Both the position numbers and the translations under genes were made by a program. 64,000 nt of DNA. Source: Trema orientale (taxonomy: Eukaryota; Streptophyta; Magnoliopsida; Rosales; Cannabaceae). The notes under the pieces are model-generated. The model made no database searches. It was not told the origin of the DNA and saw only the letters and a list, made by a program, of their open reading frames with translations. Location: the NCBI GenBank assembly GCA_002914845.1, contig JXTC01000054.1, forward strand, positions 539,700-603,699, read 5' to 3'. Positions 22,549 to 33,174 of this stretch are shown here, one piece after another. Each line of letters starts with the position of its first letter. The first letter of the stretch is position 1.

Positions 22549-24451
22549 TCATTTTCCTCTTGATTTTCCAATAGATGACAGATCATGACTGATAGGAATC
22601 AAGTTTAGAGCATCTTTTCTTCTGAGTGAAGCACCAAACCACTCAGCCATATCCAGATCTTCATGTTTCATTCCATTAGGGAGTTTCCAATCGAAATGGT
22701 ATAGTAGCAACGCAAGGAGAAGCTCCACATTGAAGAGAGCAAACGACATGCCAGCGCATATTCTCCTTCCACCACCAAATGGGATGTACTCAAAACTGTT
22801 GCCCTTGAAGTCAATAGAGCTATCAAGGAACCTCTCTGGTGTAAAAGTCTCGGGTTCAGTCCAATATCTAGGATCTCTTCCAATAGCCCATGCATTAACA
22901 ATGATCCTGGTTTTCGCAGGTATCTCATAACCGTTAATCTCACACTTCTCTCGACTTTCTCTTGGTATTAAAAAAGGTAGAGAAGGATGTAATCTCATGG
23001 TCTCTTTAACAACTGATCTTAAGTAGTTCATCTCACTAAGCCCTGTCTCATCAGTTGACCCTTTTCTGCTAAAGACTTCTCTCACCTCATCTTGTGCTTT
23101 TTTCATTACCATTGGATTCTTTATCATTTCTGCCATTGCCCAGTCTACTGTTGAAGCTGATGTCTCAATCCCGGCAGTGAAGAGGTCCTGAAAGTTATCA
23201 TATTTGATTTCTTATGTAGTTGATATCATCATGCTCTAACAAGTTGCAAACTTCACAACAAGGATGGTTAAAAAAAAAAAAATCTGTGCGATATTAGCAC
23301 ACCAAATATTTTCCCATGGAGGATCGTATTTTGCCAGTCTGAAATGTTTAAAATGATCATATACATGGGAGAATCAATAATATTTAGTTCGAAATACCGG
23401 TTCAAGGATGCCAAGTTAAATTTGAATCTGAAGGCAAGTGAATAGATTATGTACGAGTAAATATTTAGATATAAGAATATATATAAAGCAAAAGTATGTA
23501 ACAAATGTGTATATAATATATTTATAAACGGAAGCATGCATATTTTAAAGCACTTACAAAGATTATTGCTTTAAGATTGTCACTCGTCAAGGAAAATCCA
23601 AGGTCACTATTGTTATGAAACTTTAGAAGAACATCTACCAAATCTTCCTCTGTTCCGATTCCGCCACTTCTCTCTACAGACTTTTTCTCTTTGTGCTCTT
23701 GGATGATATCTTCAAATATCCTTGCTGCCCTTTGTCGCAGCCGCTCGAGTTTAGGCCTTGATCGACTGATCTTGGCAAAAAAACTGACAGAAGGAAACAA
23801 ATCTGAAAGTTCGAAGCCTAAGGATACCTCAATAGCTTCTGTTATGACTGATATGAAATCTTTGTTGTCTTTGCTTTTCCTACGGCAGGATGCCTGTGAA
23901 ATGACGCTATACATAAACATGTTGATCCTCTCAGTGAGATTGATAGTCGACCCGACACTAGAAGCAATCCAATCTATCAAATTGAATCCCTCTTCTTCCC
24001 TAAGTGGTCTGAAAGACTGAACTCTTGCAGCGCTTAAGAGCTCTTGCAAACAAATCTTCCTGACCTGTCTCCAATACTCACCATATGGAGCAAAGGCAAT
24101 GTCTGTACAATCGTATAACATGATCTGTGAAAAGAGAACCCTCGGTCTAGATGCACAAACTACATCATGGGTTCTCATCACCTCTTTGGCAAACTCTGGT
24201 GATGAAACTACTATGGTTGGAACTTGGCCAATTCTAAGGTACATGAATGGTCCATGTTTCTTGGCCAAGTCTCTGAGTTTACGATGGAGCAAAGAGCCAA
24301 AAAGCTGGTGTATGTTTCCCACAACGGGTAGTTTCCATGGTCCCGGGGGAAGTTTTGAAGCTGAGCTGCGGGTTTTAGCACCTTTCATCACCATAAACAC
24401 AAAGAGGAAGAAGGAGAAAAGGATTGGGAAGGAGGGTAGTTGGAGCTCCAT
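22549..24451 (-). CDS. Cytochrome P450, CYP71D/BE-like, intact (2 exons)
   Basis: Exon 1 is 24451-23558 (894 bp), exon 2 is 23187-22549, and the intron is 370 bp with GTAAGT donor and CAG acceptor, phase 0. The product is 510 residues. Exon 1 is four codons shorter than in sisters, between anchor and hinge ([11 protein letters not shown]...), so PPGP is at 35-38. The C-helix is YWRQVRKIC, the I-helix [13 protein letters not shown], the K-helix KETMRLHP, then PERF, and haem [10 protein letters not shown] with Cys442 (Gly where sisters have Ala). It is an ER-anchored monooxygenase by family. Exon 1 is closest to those at 45197-46964 and 51584-52492 (shared [20 protein letters not shown]), so these form a subgroup. 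TATA box about 80 bp upstream. Confidence 0.93.
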
Positions 24452-24527
24452 GGAGGAAGTGGTTATTCTGGACTAAAAGGATTATTACAGCCTTATTTTT
24501 TGTGAGTAATTGTTATTTATTTTCCCC

Positions 24528-24534
24528 TATATAT
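24528..24534 (-). promoter_or_regulatory. TATA box of the P450 at 22549-24451
   Basis: ATATATA core (CCATATATAGG on the minus strand), 77-83 bp upstream of the ATG and aligned with sister promoters. Confidence 0.55.
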
Positions 24535-25424
24535 GGAAGATCCTATTGTTCTACATTGATTCAATTATTGTTCAAGACTGTTGGAGGAAATTATTCAGGA
24601 AAGTTTCCTCAATCAAATCAAAATAAGATGGCTTGTCTCCACTTAATTGAATAGAACATTATTTTCCGGATAAGAGAAAGTTGTGGTGCAACTGAGGAGT
24701 CCAGTAAGAAAATGCCAAGTGGAAAGCCTGAGAATTAGTCCCCTCCATGATTAAATGACCAATTTTCAAGAAAATAAGTTTGTTAATTGTTAGGTATCAA
24801 ACAAACACTTAAAAATTTGCATATTTGCGGCGACTTAACTTAGAGAAAACCCAGAAGAATTCACTACCTCAGTTGTAAATTGTAAAATAAAATTATCGTT
24901 ATCAGAAGACACGAAACTTGGAATTGAAGGTAGCTGGCTATTTTCATCATATCATATTATAGTTGGCAGTAAGGAAAAGGAATAAATGATATTAAAGTTC
25001 CTTGTTTATATAAAGCTCAAGAATTTTGGATGAATTAGCAGAAATGGGCTTACATAAGGTACTTTCTAGATATGCTACTTTCCTTGCACCCTTTTCTTTT
25101 CATTTCATTTGGAGCATTATTTAGGAAAAAAATATAAAAAAGTGGAATTTTAAGTATGATATATATTCAAAAAAAAAAAAGAAAAGAAAAAGAAGAAGAA
25201 AAGAGCTAAGACAGGGAAACTTGAAAGAGAAAAACAGAGTACTAGTCAGAGCATTGTTATACACTTGAGCAAACGGTGCAATATAGGACCTGTTAGACTA
25301 AAGACTAAAAACGCCACAAAATAACTTTTTCTAGGAGTTTCTGATATTGGATAATTATAAAGAAAAGATAAAGAAAAAGAAGAAAAAAGAAGGGTCCAAT
25401 TCCCTCTTTACAACTGGATAATCC
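24535..25424. other. Upstream/intergenic DNA, no gene
   Basis: It holds the conserved upstream blocks: ATGGCTTGTCTCC at about 24628, CAAGTG at 24716-24721, and CAGAAGACACGAAACTTGGA at about 24903. The rest is A-rich with no recognisable gene. Confidence 0.5.
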
Positions 25425-25796
25425 TCTCAATGAAATTGTAGGACCCCAACATTCGAAGCAATTCATTCTATAAGATTAAACAACTCTTCTTCTCTTATAG
25501 GTCTGAAACACTAACTTCTACTGTGCTTGAAACGCTTTTGTTGCAAATCTTTCGAAGCTGCCTTCAATACTCACACCATCCTTTTGGAGCAAATACCAGG
25601 TCAGTTCAAAAATATATTATGATCTATGCATGGTGCATGTGGGGTCTTTGGCAAATTCTAGTGATGAGACTACTATTGTTGGAACTTGGTGGATATTTTA
25701 GGTACATAAATGGTCCATGTTTGTTGGCTAAGTTTCTGAGAGCATGATAGTGTAAACAGCCATAAAGCTGGTGTATGTATGTTATATATATATAGA

Positions 25797-26034
25797 GGTT
25801 GCCCATCCAGTAGGTTTTTTTGTTTTTATACTTATATGTAGGTATTTTTTTTAGCCGTTAGATCATCATTAGATGATCTAACGGCTATAATGAGGTGCAT
25901 GAAACAACGTGCATCATTAATGTTATTTCTCTCTCTTACTTTTTAATATAAAAAAATGGGTATGATAAATTTTCATCGACTAAAATGATACCTATGCATA
26001 GGTTAAAAAAAAAAACCTTACTATATTGGTGCCC
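25797..26034. mobile_element. MITE family 1, copy 3 (inside P450 relic)
   Basis: Starts GGTTGCCCATCCAGTAGG and ends TATATTGGTGCCC. It carries the internal perfect hairpin AGCCGTTAGATCATC / GATGATCTAACGGCT and the AGAGAGAAAT word of the family (inverted relative to copy 2). Confidence 0.8.
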
Positions 26035-26050
26035 ATATATATATATTTAT

Positions 26051-26407
26051 GAGTAAATTGCAAAAAAATAATATGAGGTTTAAGTGTTCTGTAATTTAAA
26101 CTCTATAATTTGAACTTTGCAAGATATTAATATCCTCAGATTAAGAATTTCTGAAAATTGATACTTTAAATTGACTTTTTGAATAATAAATAAAAAAATA
26201 GTACCATCAAAATTAAGAAAAATAATAAGGACTAAGTTTTAATGAAGAATATTACTGTTTTTTTGTTACTAAAAATAGTCAAAAATAAATACAGAGTATT
26301 AATTTTTGTAAATTTTTAATCTTAGGGTATTATTTTTCGAAGTCCAAATTTTAGGGTTTAAATTATAGAACACTTAAAATTCAGACTAATTTTTTGGAGT
26401 TTACCCT
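26051..26407. mobile_element. Long-TIR MITE inside the P450 relic
   Basis: Starts GAGTAAATTGCAAAAAAATA and, read from the other end, AGGGTAAACTCCAAAAAATT. The inverted similarity extends about 120 bp on each side (AAGTGTTCTGTAATTTAAAC against AAGTGTTCTATAATTTAAAC). Non-coding. Confidence 0.75.
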
Positions 26408-26426
26408 ATATTTATATATTATATAT

Positions 26427-26675
26427 GGGCCATATTCCAGTAAATGTTTTTGTTTTACCTATCTATAGGTATTATTTTTAGCAATTAGTTGATTATCTAA
26501 CTGCTATTATAATTTGAGTAGTTGGAAAAAAATAATAAAAATAAATACATATTATTTAATAATTTTCTCTCTTTATCTTATTTTACTATGAAAAAACATG
26601 CGTGATAAATTTTAATTGGGTGAAACAATACCTATAAAAAAGTGAAAAAAAAAAATACCTATTAGATTGGTGCCC
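26427..26675. mobile_element. MITE family 1, copy 4 (inside P450 relic)
   Basis: Starts GGGCCATATTCCAGTAAATG and ends TTAGATTGGTGCCC. It contains ACCTATCTATAGGTATTA and the CTCTCTTTATCTTATTTTAC word. It is more diverged than copy 3, so not a simple duplicate of it. Confidence 0.75.
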
Positions 26676-26796
26676 ATTATATATATTCTGCACAATGGTA
26701 GTTTCCATGTGGTATTTTTATGGGAATTTTCATCTCCATGAACACAAATAGAAAGAAGGTAAAAAAGATTGCGAACAGGGATAGTCAAAGCTCCAT

Positions 26797-27184
26797 GTAC
26801 AAACTGATTACCTTGGACTAAAAAGGATTACCACCTAATAGTTTGTGACATAGCGTATCTTTGGCAAAATAGACCCTTTTAATAGTATATTTTGAAAATT
26901 AAACCTCATTTATAATTCAACCATTATAAACCACACTCGTCATGCTTGCTAGACCATTAAAAGATCTAGTTTGCAATTTTTTTTTTTAAATGCTTGGTTT
27001 CCAAAAGAGACTATAGAAATGGTACATTTCACCTAATTTCCTTTCACACTATTATGCATATTGGATTTACTATTTTATCCCTATATATAGATTAGTTCGA
27101 TTTAAAATTTCAGATTAGCTCAATTAATTACTTTTCTTTTCAAATTATGTATAGGATTACCTAAAAAAAATTATCCTAAAGTAG
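26797..27184. other. Upstream region of the P450 relic, no gene
   Basis: The proximal part (TTACCTTGGACTAAAAAGGATTA) matches the leader of sister genes. No intact TATA box is seen. The rest is AT-rich. Confidence 0.4.
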
Positions 27185-27500
27185 AGCCTTTCTGCAAATT
27201 TGACCCTTGTGTTTTAGCTTGGACAAAATTTTACATCTAGATTTCAAATTTCTGTAAATTTGTACTTTTTGCATATTAATTTGACCAACAAATTTCTCAA
27301 TAAATATGAAATCTAAATTGAGAGTATTTTATTTCTGTTGACTAACACAAAATATTTATTAAAAATAACTTAAAACACAAATAAATCAATTTATATATAA
27401 AAGTACAAATTTACAGAAATTTAAAATATGACGATATAATTTTACACAGACTATAAAATAAAATCAAAATTACATAAATTTCAAGTAATTTTTTTTTTCA
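27185..27500. mobile_element. Long-TIR MITE, family 2, second copy
   Basis: AAATTTCTGTAAATTTGTAC at about 27246 is mirrored by GTACAAATTTACAGAAATTT at about 27403. Shares this word and the general layout with 2235-2630, in inverted orientation. Confidence 0.6.
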
Positions 27501-27522
27501 GTTATCCACTTATATATTGCAA

Positions 27523-27897
27523 AGATAAGCTTCGTCAAGCTATTTTTTAAAAAAAAAAGTCAAAATGACATGGCATGGCATCTTTTAAACTTTTGTAAGC
27601 ATAAGTTTCATCAAGCAATTTGTTTAAAGTCAAAAGCTACATTGTTGAAAAGATGCCATGGCATGTCAAGGCATCTTTTCAAATTATATATTGCAAAGAT
27701 AAGTTTCATCAAGAAATTTGTTTTTAAAGTCAAAATGACATGGCATGGCATCCGTTAACCTTTTGTAAAATTAAGTTTAATCAAGCAGTTTGTTTAAAGT
27801 CAAAAAAATATGTCATGGCATCTTTTCAACTATATATAAGTTTCATCAAGCAATTTGCTTAAATTCAAAATGACATGACATCTTTCCTCCTCATTTG
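27523..27897. repeat. Imperfect tandem repeat, five units of 60-100 bp
   Basis: Units start with AAGTTTCATCAAGCAATTTG-like words at about 27525, 27600, 27696, 27771 and 27838, each followed by AAAGTCAAAATGACATGGCA-like and GGCATCTTTT words. The unit resembles a single-copy stretch in other P450 upstream regions (TCAAGTCAAAATGAGATACC near 35265; TTAAGTCAAAATTAATGACATGG near 47120), so it is an expansion of P450 upstream DNA. Confidence 0.75.
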
Positions 27898-29952
27898 GAA
27901 TATGAATCATGCGTATGCACGGTAAAGATAGGAGAGGGTTTTGATTAGACTAATTAAGTCGTACAAATTACCATCTTATTTGACTAATTCAGTCACCCTT
28001 ACTCGCACAATCAGAGATTAATTAAGAATGTCTGAAATAGGTTAAAAAAATTTAGGTATCACAAGAACTTGAAATTTTCATTTTCAGTCGGTTAACTGAC
28101 GGAAAAAAAGAGAAATTCACGATTACCAAAAAGACGATAATTAGAAGATGATCTAAATTCTTAAATGATAGTTATTGAAAGAGAAGTTGAAACTTGGAGT
28201 AGAAGGTTAACAACTAATATCAATGTTATTTGCATAAAAAAAAACTAATATCAATGTTATTTGATTTGATTGAGTAAAAGGAAAAATACCCCTTTCTCCA
28301 AATTAAGCCATAACCTAAAAAATATATATATAAGTCCCTTGTTGTTTATACCTTTCGCCCCTTTCTCCAAACTTTCATCTTAAAAAATGAAACTAAAAAC
28401 CCACACAGATCAAAAAATCTTATGGTACTATAATCAGATCTAAAATCTGGACTTAGTATAAAAATAAAGAAATAAAAAATGGAAAAACCCCTCATCTACA
28501 AAGGAGACCAAAGAGGAGGAGGAGAGGCCGGAGAAAGAGATCAAAGCATTTCCTCTTTGGCCTCTTGTGAAAGCGTCTGACAAAGGTTTTTTTTGAGAGA
28601 GAAAGAAAAGGAAGTTAGTGGTTTTTTTTCTAGAAATAAAGAATAAGATAAGGAAACTTAAAATAGAACAGTTACACACATGCTGTGTTGTAATTGTTGT
28701 CGGTTCTTTTTTTTTTTTTTTTTTTTCACAGGAAATGACAAGTAAATCTTTCTTCTAAATTGGAACCGGCTATATAATTCGGAGAAAAAGAGTGAAATTA
28801 ACCCTTTCCTAGACTAATGTTAAGCCCCATTCTTTTTTTTAAATAAAAAAAAAAGACTAATGTTATTTTTCTTGCGATCTCTTTTTTTTTTTTCCTCGTT
28901 GTTGTTTAAAGTTATCGTGGTTTCGCAATTTTTATGCCATCTTTTATTGTAGTGGTATGTTTTTAATACTGTTTTGAAATATCTTGTGACGTTTTATCGT
29001 TCGATGTCGTTTTCAAAATAGATGTCGTTTTAATTCAATATTTCAATCATCTAGTTAGAGGAAAAATCAAGACCCATTTCGTACGCATTCATCTCTCCGT
29101 TAATCCATAAGGAAAGCAGTCAAGCAATACTCGTGGACTTGATGCTATCTTCTTTAATTTGTAGCTTTCTTTTTAAAATTTTTTATTATGAAATTAGTAC
29201 AAAAATTATTTATATTAGGTTCGAACATCTCTCATTCTACACACTCATAATATTCCTTGGAATCCTAAACTAATTGTGCTAGTCGGAAATTGTTTTTCAA
29301 AATTTGGACCTTTATTTAATTAACAAGAAAAAAAATGAACAATAGTTTAAATTATATTTTGCTATTAAAAGAAAAAAAAAAAGGAAAATCAGTAACGGTA
29401 AATATAAGTGTCAAATATAGACCGTAGCAGCGAAATACAGAGGAAAGGTTTGCCAAATTTCAGAGATAAGTTATTCTTTGCTTCTCAAAAGTCAAAAAGT
29501 GATGGAAAATGGTCATAAATTGAGGTAGGACTGGTCTATTACACATACAAATAATCCACAAAGCTTCTATTTAAATAATTTCATGCTTTAAGGACTGCCT
29601 GCCATCAACCTTAACTGTTACGACTTTCTTCTTTCTTTTTTTTCCGAAACACTTAAAGGGTTCTTCTAATAATTGCGACTTGTCAACACCTGTAAGAATA
29701 ATTATGGTGAAAGGATGAAACACTGGATGGTATTTAGAACCTTGCTGATGGGATTGTAATACTACATATATATATATATATATTTTGCTGGGATTTTTAT
29801 TATTACATATGATGCATGCTCTTACATGGTTCCACTGAACCTTGCTACTTATGAGTTCCTGACTCCATTTTTTTTTCTTTGGTTAATCGGATGATATCAA
29901 GAAACAGCTGCTAGTTTGCAATTTTTCGATTATCTTTTCTTTTCCTAAAACC
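27898..29952. other. Intergenic, no confident gene
   Basis: Upstream-type P450 blocks are at about 28130-28200 (TCTAAATTCTTAAATGATAG, GAAACTTGGAGTAGAAGG). A richer 28440-28680 stretch has a 79-residue minus frame without known motifs. A block with GTCGTTT-type words is at 28930-29040. The 3' flank of the next P450 begins at about 29560 (CACAAAGCTTCTATTTAAATAA) and ends with GAAACAGCTGCTAGTTTGC. Confidence 0.45.
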
Positions 29953-31853
29953 TTACTTCATCATGCATCCATGTGATTTTCCAATAGGTGATTGATCGTA
30001 AGCAGTAGGAATCAAGTTTAGAACATCCTTTCTTCTAAGTGATGCGCCAAACAATTCAGTCATATCCAGATCTTCATGTTTCATATTATTGGGGAGTTTC
30101 CAATCAAAATGGTGTAGCAACAGCGCAAGAGGAAGCTCGACATTGATGAGACCAAACGACATGCCAGCGCACATTCTCCTTCCAGCACCAAATGGGATAA
30201 ACTCAAAATTATTGCTCTTGAAGTCAATAGAGTTATTCAGGAACCTCTCTGGTATAAAACTCTCGGGTTCAGTCCAATATCTAGGATCTCTTCCAATAGC
30301 CCATGCATTAACTATGATCCTTGTTTTCGCAGGTATCACATAACCATTAATCTCACATATCTCTCGACTTTCTCTTGGCAGTAAGAAGGGAAGAGAAGGA
30401 TGTAATCTCATGGTCTCTTTGACAACTGATCTTAAGTATTTCATCTCACTAAGTGCTGTCTCATCATTTGACCCTTTTCTGCTAAAGACTTCCCTCACTT
30501 CATCTTGTGCTTTTTTCATGACTATTGGATTCTTTATTAGTTCCGCCATTGCCCAATCTACGGTGGTAGCTGATGTGTCAATCCCAGCACTAAACATGTC
30601 CTGAAAGTTGCCATAAAATTGGTTTTGTTATTTAAGTGATATCATCTTGCTGTACAAATTGCATTATTATTTTTTAAAGAGGATGGTGAAAAAGTAAAAT
30701 TGTGCACGCTATTACCACACCAAGTAAGTGTTACTTGGATGATCCTTGCCAATTGGAAAAAACTTATAAAAGTCTTATATTTGAGACAATCAACAATGTT
30801 TGTTGGAATTTCGTGTTCAAGGAAGCAATGTTAAATTTCGAAAATGAATGCATGTGAATAAAAATATGTATGCATGTCTATATATATGTTCATCAAATAC
30901 TTTTGTTTCTAAATTTAAATAAAGCCACCGAAAGTGAGAGTACTTACAAAGATTACAGCTTTAAGATTGTCACTTGTCAAGGAAAATCCAAGGTCACCAT
31001 TGTTATGAAACTTCAGAAGAACATCCACCAAATCTTCCTCTGTTTCACTTTCACCACTTCTCTTTGCTAACTTTCTCTCTTCGTGCTCCTGGATGATGCT
31101 TTCAAATATCCTCGCCGCCCTCTGTCGCAGCCGCTTGAGTTTTGGCCTAGATGGACTTATCTGGGATAAAAAACTTACAGAAGGAAACAAATCTGAGAGC
31201 TCAAAGCCTAATGATACCTCCACAATTTCCACCATGATTGATAAGAACTCTTTATTGTCTTCGCTTTTCCTACCGCAAGCTGCCCGTGAAATGATGCTAT
31301 ACATCAACATGTTGATCCTCTCAGTTAGATTGATAGTCGACCCCGCATTCGAAGCAATCCATTCCATGAAATTAGACAACTCTTCTTCTCTAATGGGTCT
31401 GAAAGACTGAACTCTTGCGGGGCTTAAAAGCTCCTGCATGCAAATCTTCCGAAGCTGCCTCCAGTACTCACCATATGGAGCAAAACCAATGTCTGTGCAA
31501 TCATATAACATGATTTCCGAAAAAAGAACCCTAGGTCTAGATGCGAAAACCACGTCATGGGTTCTCATCACCTCTTTGGCGAACTCAGGTGACGAAACTA
31601 TTATGGTTGGAACTTCCCCAATTCTCAGGTACATGAATGGTCCATGTTTCTTGGCCAAGTCCCTGAGTTTACGATGGAGTAAAGAGCCAAAAAGCTGGTG
31701 TATGTTTCCCACAATGGGTAGTTTCCATGGTCCTGGGGGTAGTTTAGAATCTGAGCTGTGGGTTTTCGAACTTTTTACGAGTATTTTCATCATCGTTAAC
31801 ACAAAGAGTAAGAATGAGAAAAGGATTGGGAAGGAGGGTAGTTGGAGCTCCAT
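29953..31853 (-). CDS. Cytochrome P450, CYP71D/BE-like, intact (2 exons)
   Basis: Exon 1 is 31853-30948 (906 bp), exon 2 is 30600-29953 (648 bp), with a 347-bp intron, GTAAGT donor and CAG acceptor, phase 0. The product is 517 residues. Order of motifs: membrane anchor (about 9-26), LPPGPWKLP hinge, [10 protein letters not shown]-helix GIDTSATT (Asp, where most sisters have Glu), [14 protein letters not shown], haem [10 protein letters not shown] with Cys446 (Met instead of Ile before the Cys). The C-terminus is extended by a few residues (SHGCMMK). Its ER monooxygenase role is inferred from the family. The exon-1 segment around [16 protein letters not shown] differs from sisters in the F-G region that shapes substrate access, so its substrate may differ. 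Confidence 0.93.
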
Positions 31854-31931
31854 GAAGAAAGTGATTAGTTTGGACTAAAAGTTTTGTTATAATTAGTATA
31901 ATGCGTTATTGCTTGTGAGTATTAGTTCCTT

Positions 31932-31938
31932 TATATAG
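31932..31938 (-). promoter_or_regulatory. TATA box of the P450 at 29953-31853
   Basis: CTATATA on the minus strand within TTCTATATAAAGG, 79-85 bp before the ATG, preceded by AAAAGATC as in sister promoters. Confidence 0.6.
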
Positions 31939-33174
31939 AAGATCTTTTGTTTTACATTGGTGCAATTGTTGTTCACGACAAGTGGTAGAAATCGTAAAGT
32001 CTATTTTCATCTAGTGGCTTGTCTTCACTTTATTTGGAAGAACTCTACTGTCCAGAACACTAATTTTGAAGAAATATATCCAAATTTTTTTTTAATTTTT
32101 AGGTACCAAACAAGCACTTAAAATCTGCATATGCAACCATTTAACTGAGAGGAAAACGAGGAGAGTTCACAACCATTGGTCTAAATTGTCATGGAACTTG
32201 GAGTAACCGCCTTTTTATCATTATACTATCTGGAATAAGGAAGAGTACGAGAAAATAAGATGGAATAGTAATAGCGTAACAGGTATAAAAAGCCTATATC
32301 ATATCAATATATTAAATAAATCTTGGACAATCGATTAAATCATGGCCTGATAAAAAGCCTATATCGTGGCCTTATAGTACTATTCTTGTTTTCTTAAATT
32401 AATTATTGTCCTTTTCCATGCTAAGTTCGGTTTTGTCCATATTGTCCTTTTCCTATGCTATGTGTTTTCTTATAGAAGTCGTCATTTTTTTGCCGTTTCA
32501 AAATATTTTTGTCGTTTTTAATGTCCTTCGTTGAAAGTATTGTCGTTTTTATGTTGATTGCGCCTTGTCGTTTTATTTGTAGCTTTTTGTTTTTCAGACA
32601 AAAGATTTGTAGCTTTATTTAAGAAGAATAGCCAATGAAGAGTAATTTTGATTCTCTGCTAGAAAGGTGAGAAAAAGCAAAGTAGTAGTGGTTGCCTTCT
32701 GATGACATGGGGAAAATAGAGCAAAGAAGGAAACTCAGAGAAATACAACTTATAAGAAGAAAATTTTCTCTAAATTTTGCAGGACATCATCAACTGTGGC
32801 TAGAGTGTGCAATATGGAATTTCTGTGCACCTCAAAAGTCAAAGATAATGAAATGATTCAATGTCCACATACAAAGCTCATAAATAAACCGATTTGAAGA
32901 AATTTAATTCTGACATTTTGCAGTCCGTTTACTTTCGAAGTACAAACATAGGAATAATTGAAATAATTGTTTGATTGAAAGAGTACATGTTTATATTATT
33001 CATAGAATACATAAATCCATTAGAATCCAATACAATATAATACATGCTTTTACACAAAACAAATATTACAAGGATCTACACTTTATTCTATTTGACGGGT
33101 CATGAGATGATGTAAAAGAAACAGGTTCAAGTTCAGCAAAAATTAACAAACAAACAACAAAAAGAATGTTTACT
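31939..33174. other. Intergenic between two P450s, no gene
   Basis: It holds TGCATATGCA (palindrome, about 32126), a distal block with GTCGTTTT words (32480-32580) and the 3' flank of the next gene. No coding sequence is recognised. Confidence 0.5.

Larger units (their letters stand above)
25425..26796 (-). pseudogene. P450 exon-1 relic split by a cluster of MITEs
   Basis: The ATG-proximal part is at 26690-26796 (the anchor region MELxxx is recognisable although mutated). The rest of exon 1 is at 25425-25780. Between them, inside what is the NIHQLFG-encoding segment in sisters, lie about 900 bp made of three MITE-like elements. The downstream part has an internal deletion shared with the scrap at 14575-14740, plus stops and frameshifts. 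No exon 2 follows. A once-complete exon 1 was invaded and decayed. Confidence 0.85.

Noticed and set aside
27523-27897. Possible CRISPR-like array
   Set aside because: Units vary in length and sequence with no unique spacers, and the DNA is a plant nuclear region; an imperfect tandem repeat.
28440-28679. 79-residue minus-strand frame in a richer stretch
   Set aside because: Low-complexity F/L/S composition, no recognised domain and no sign of splicing or conservation in other units.
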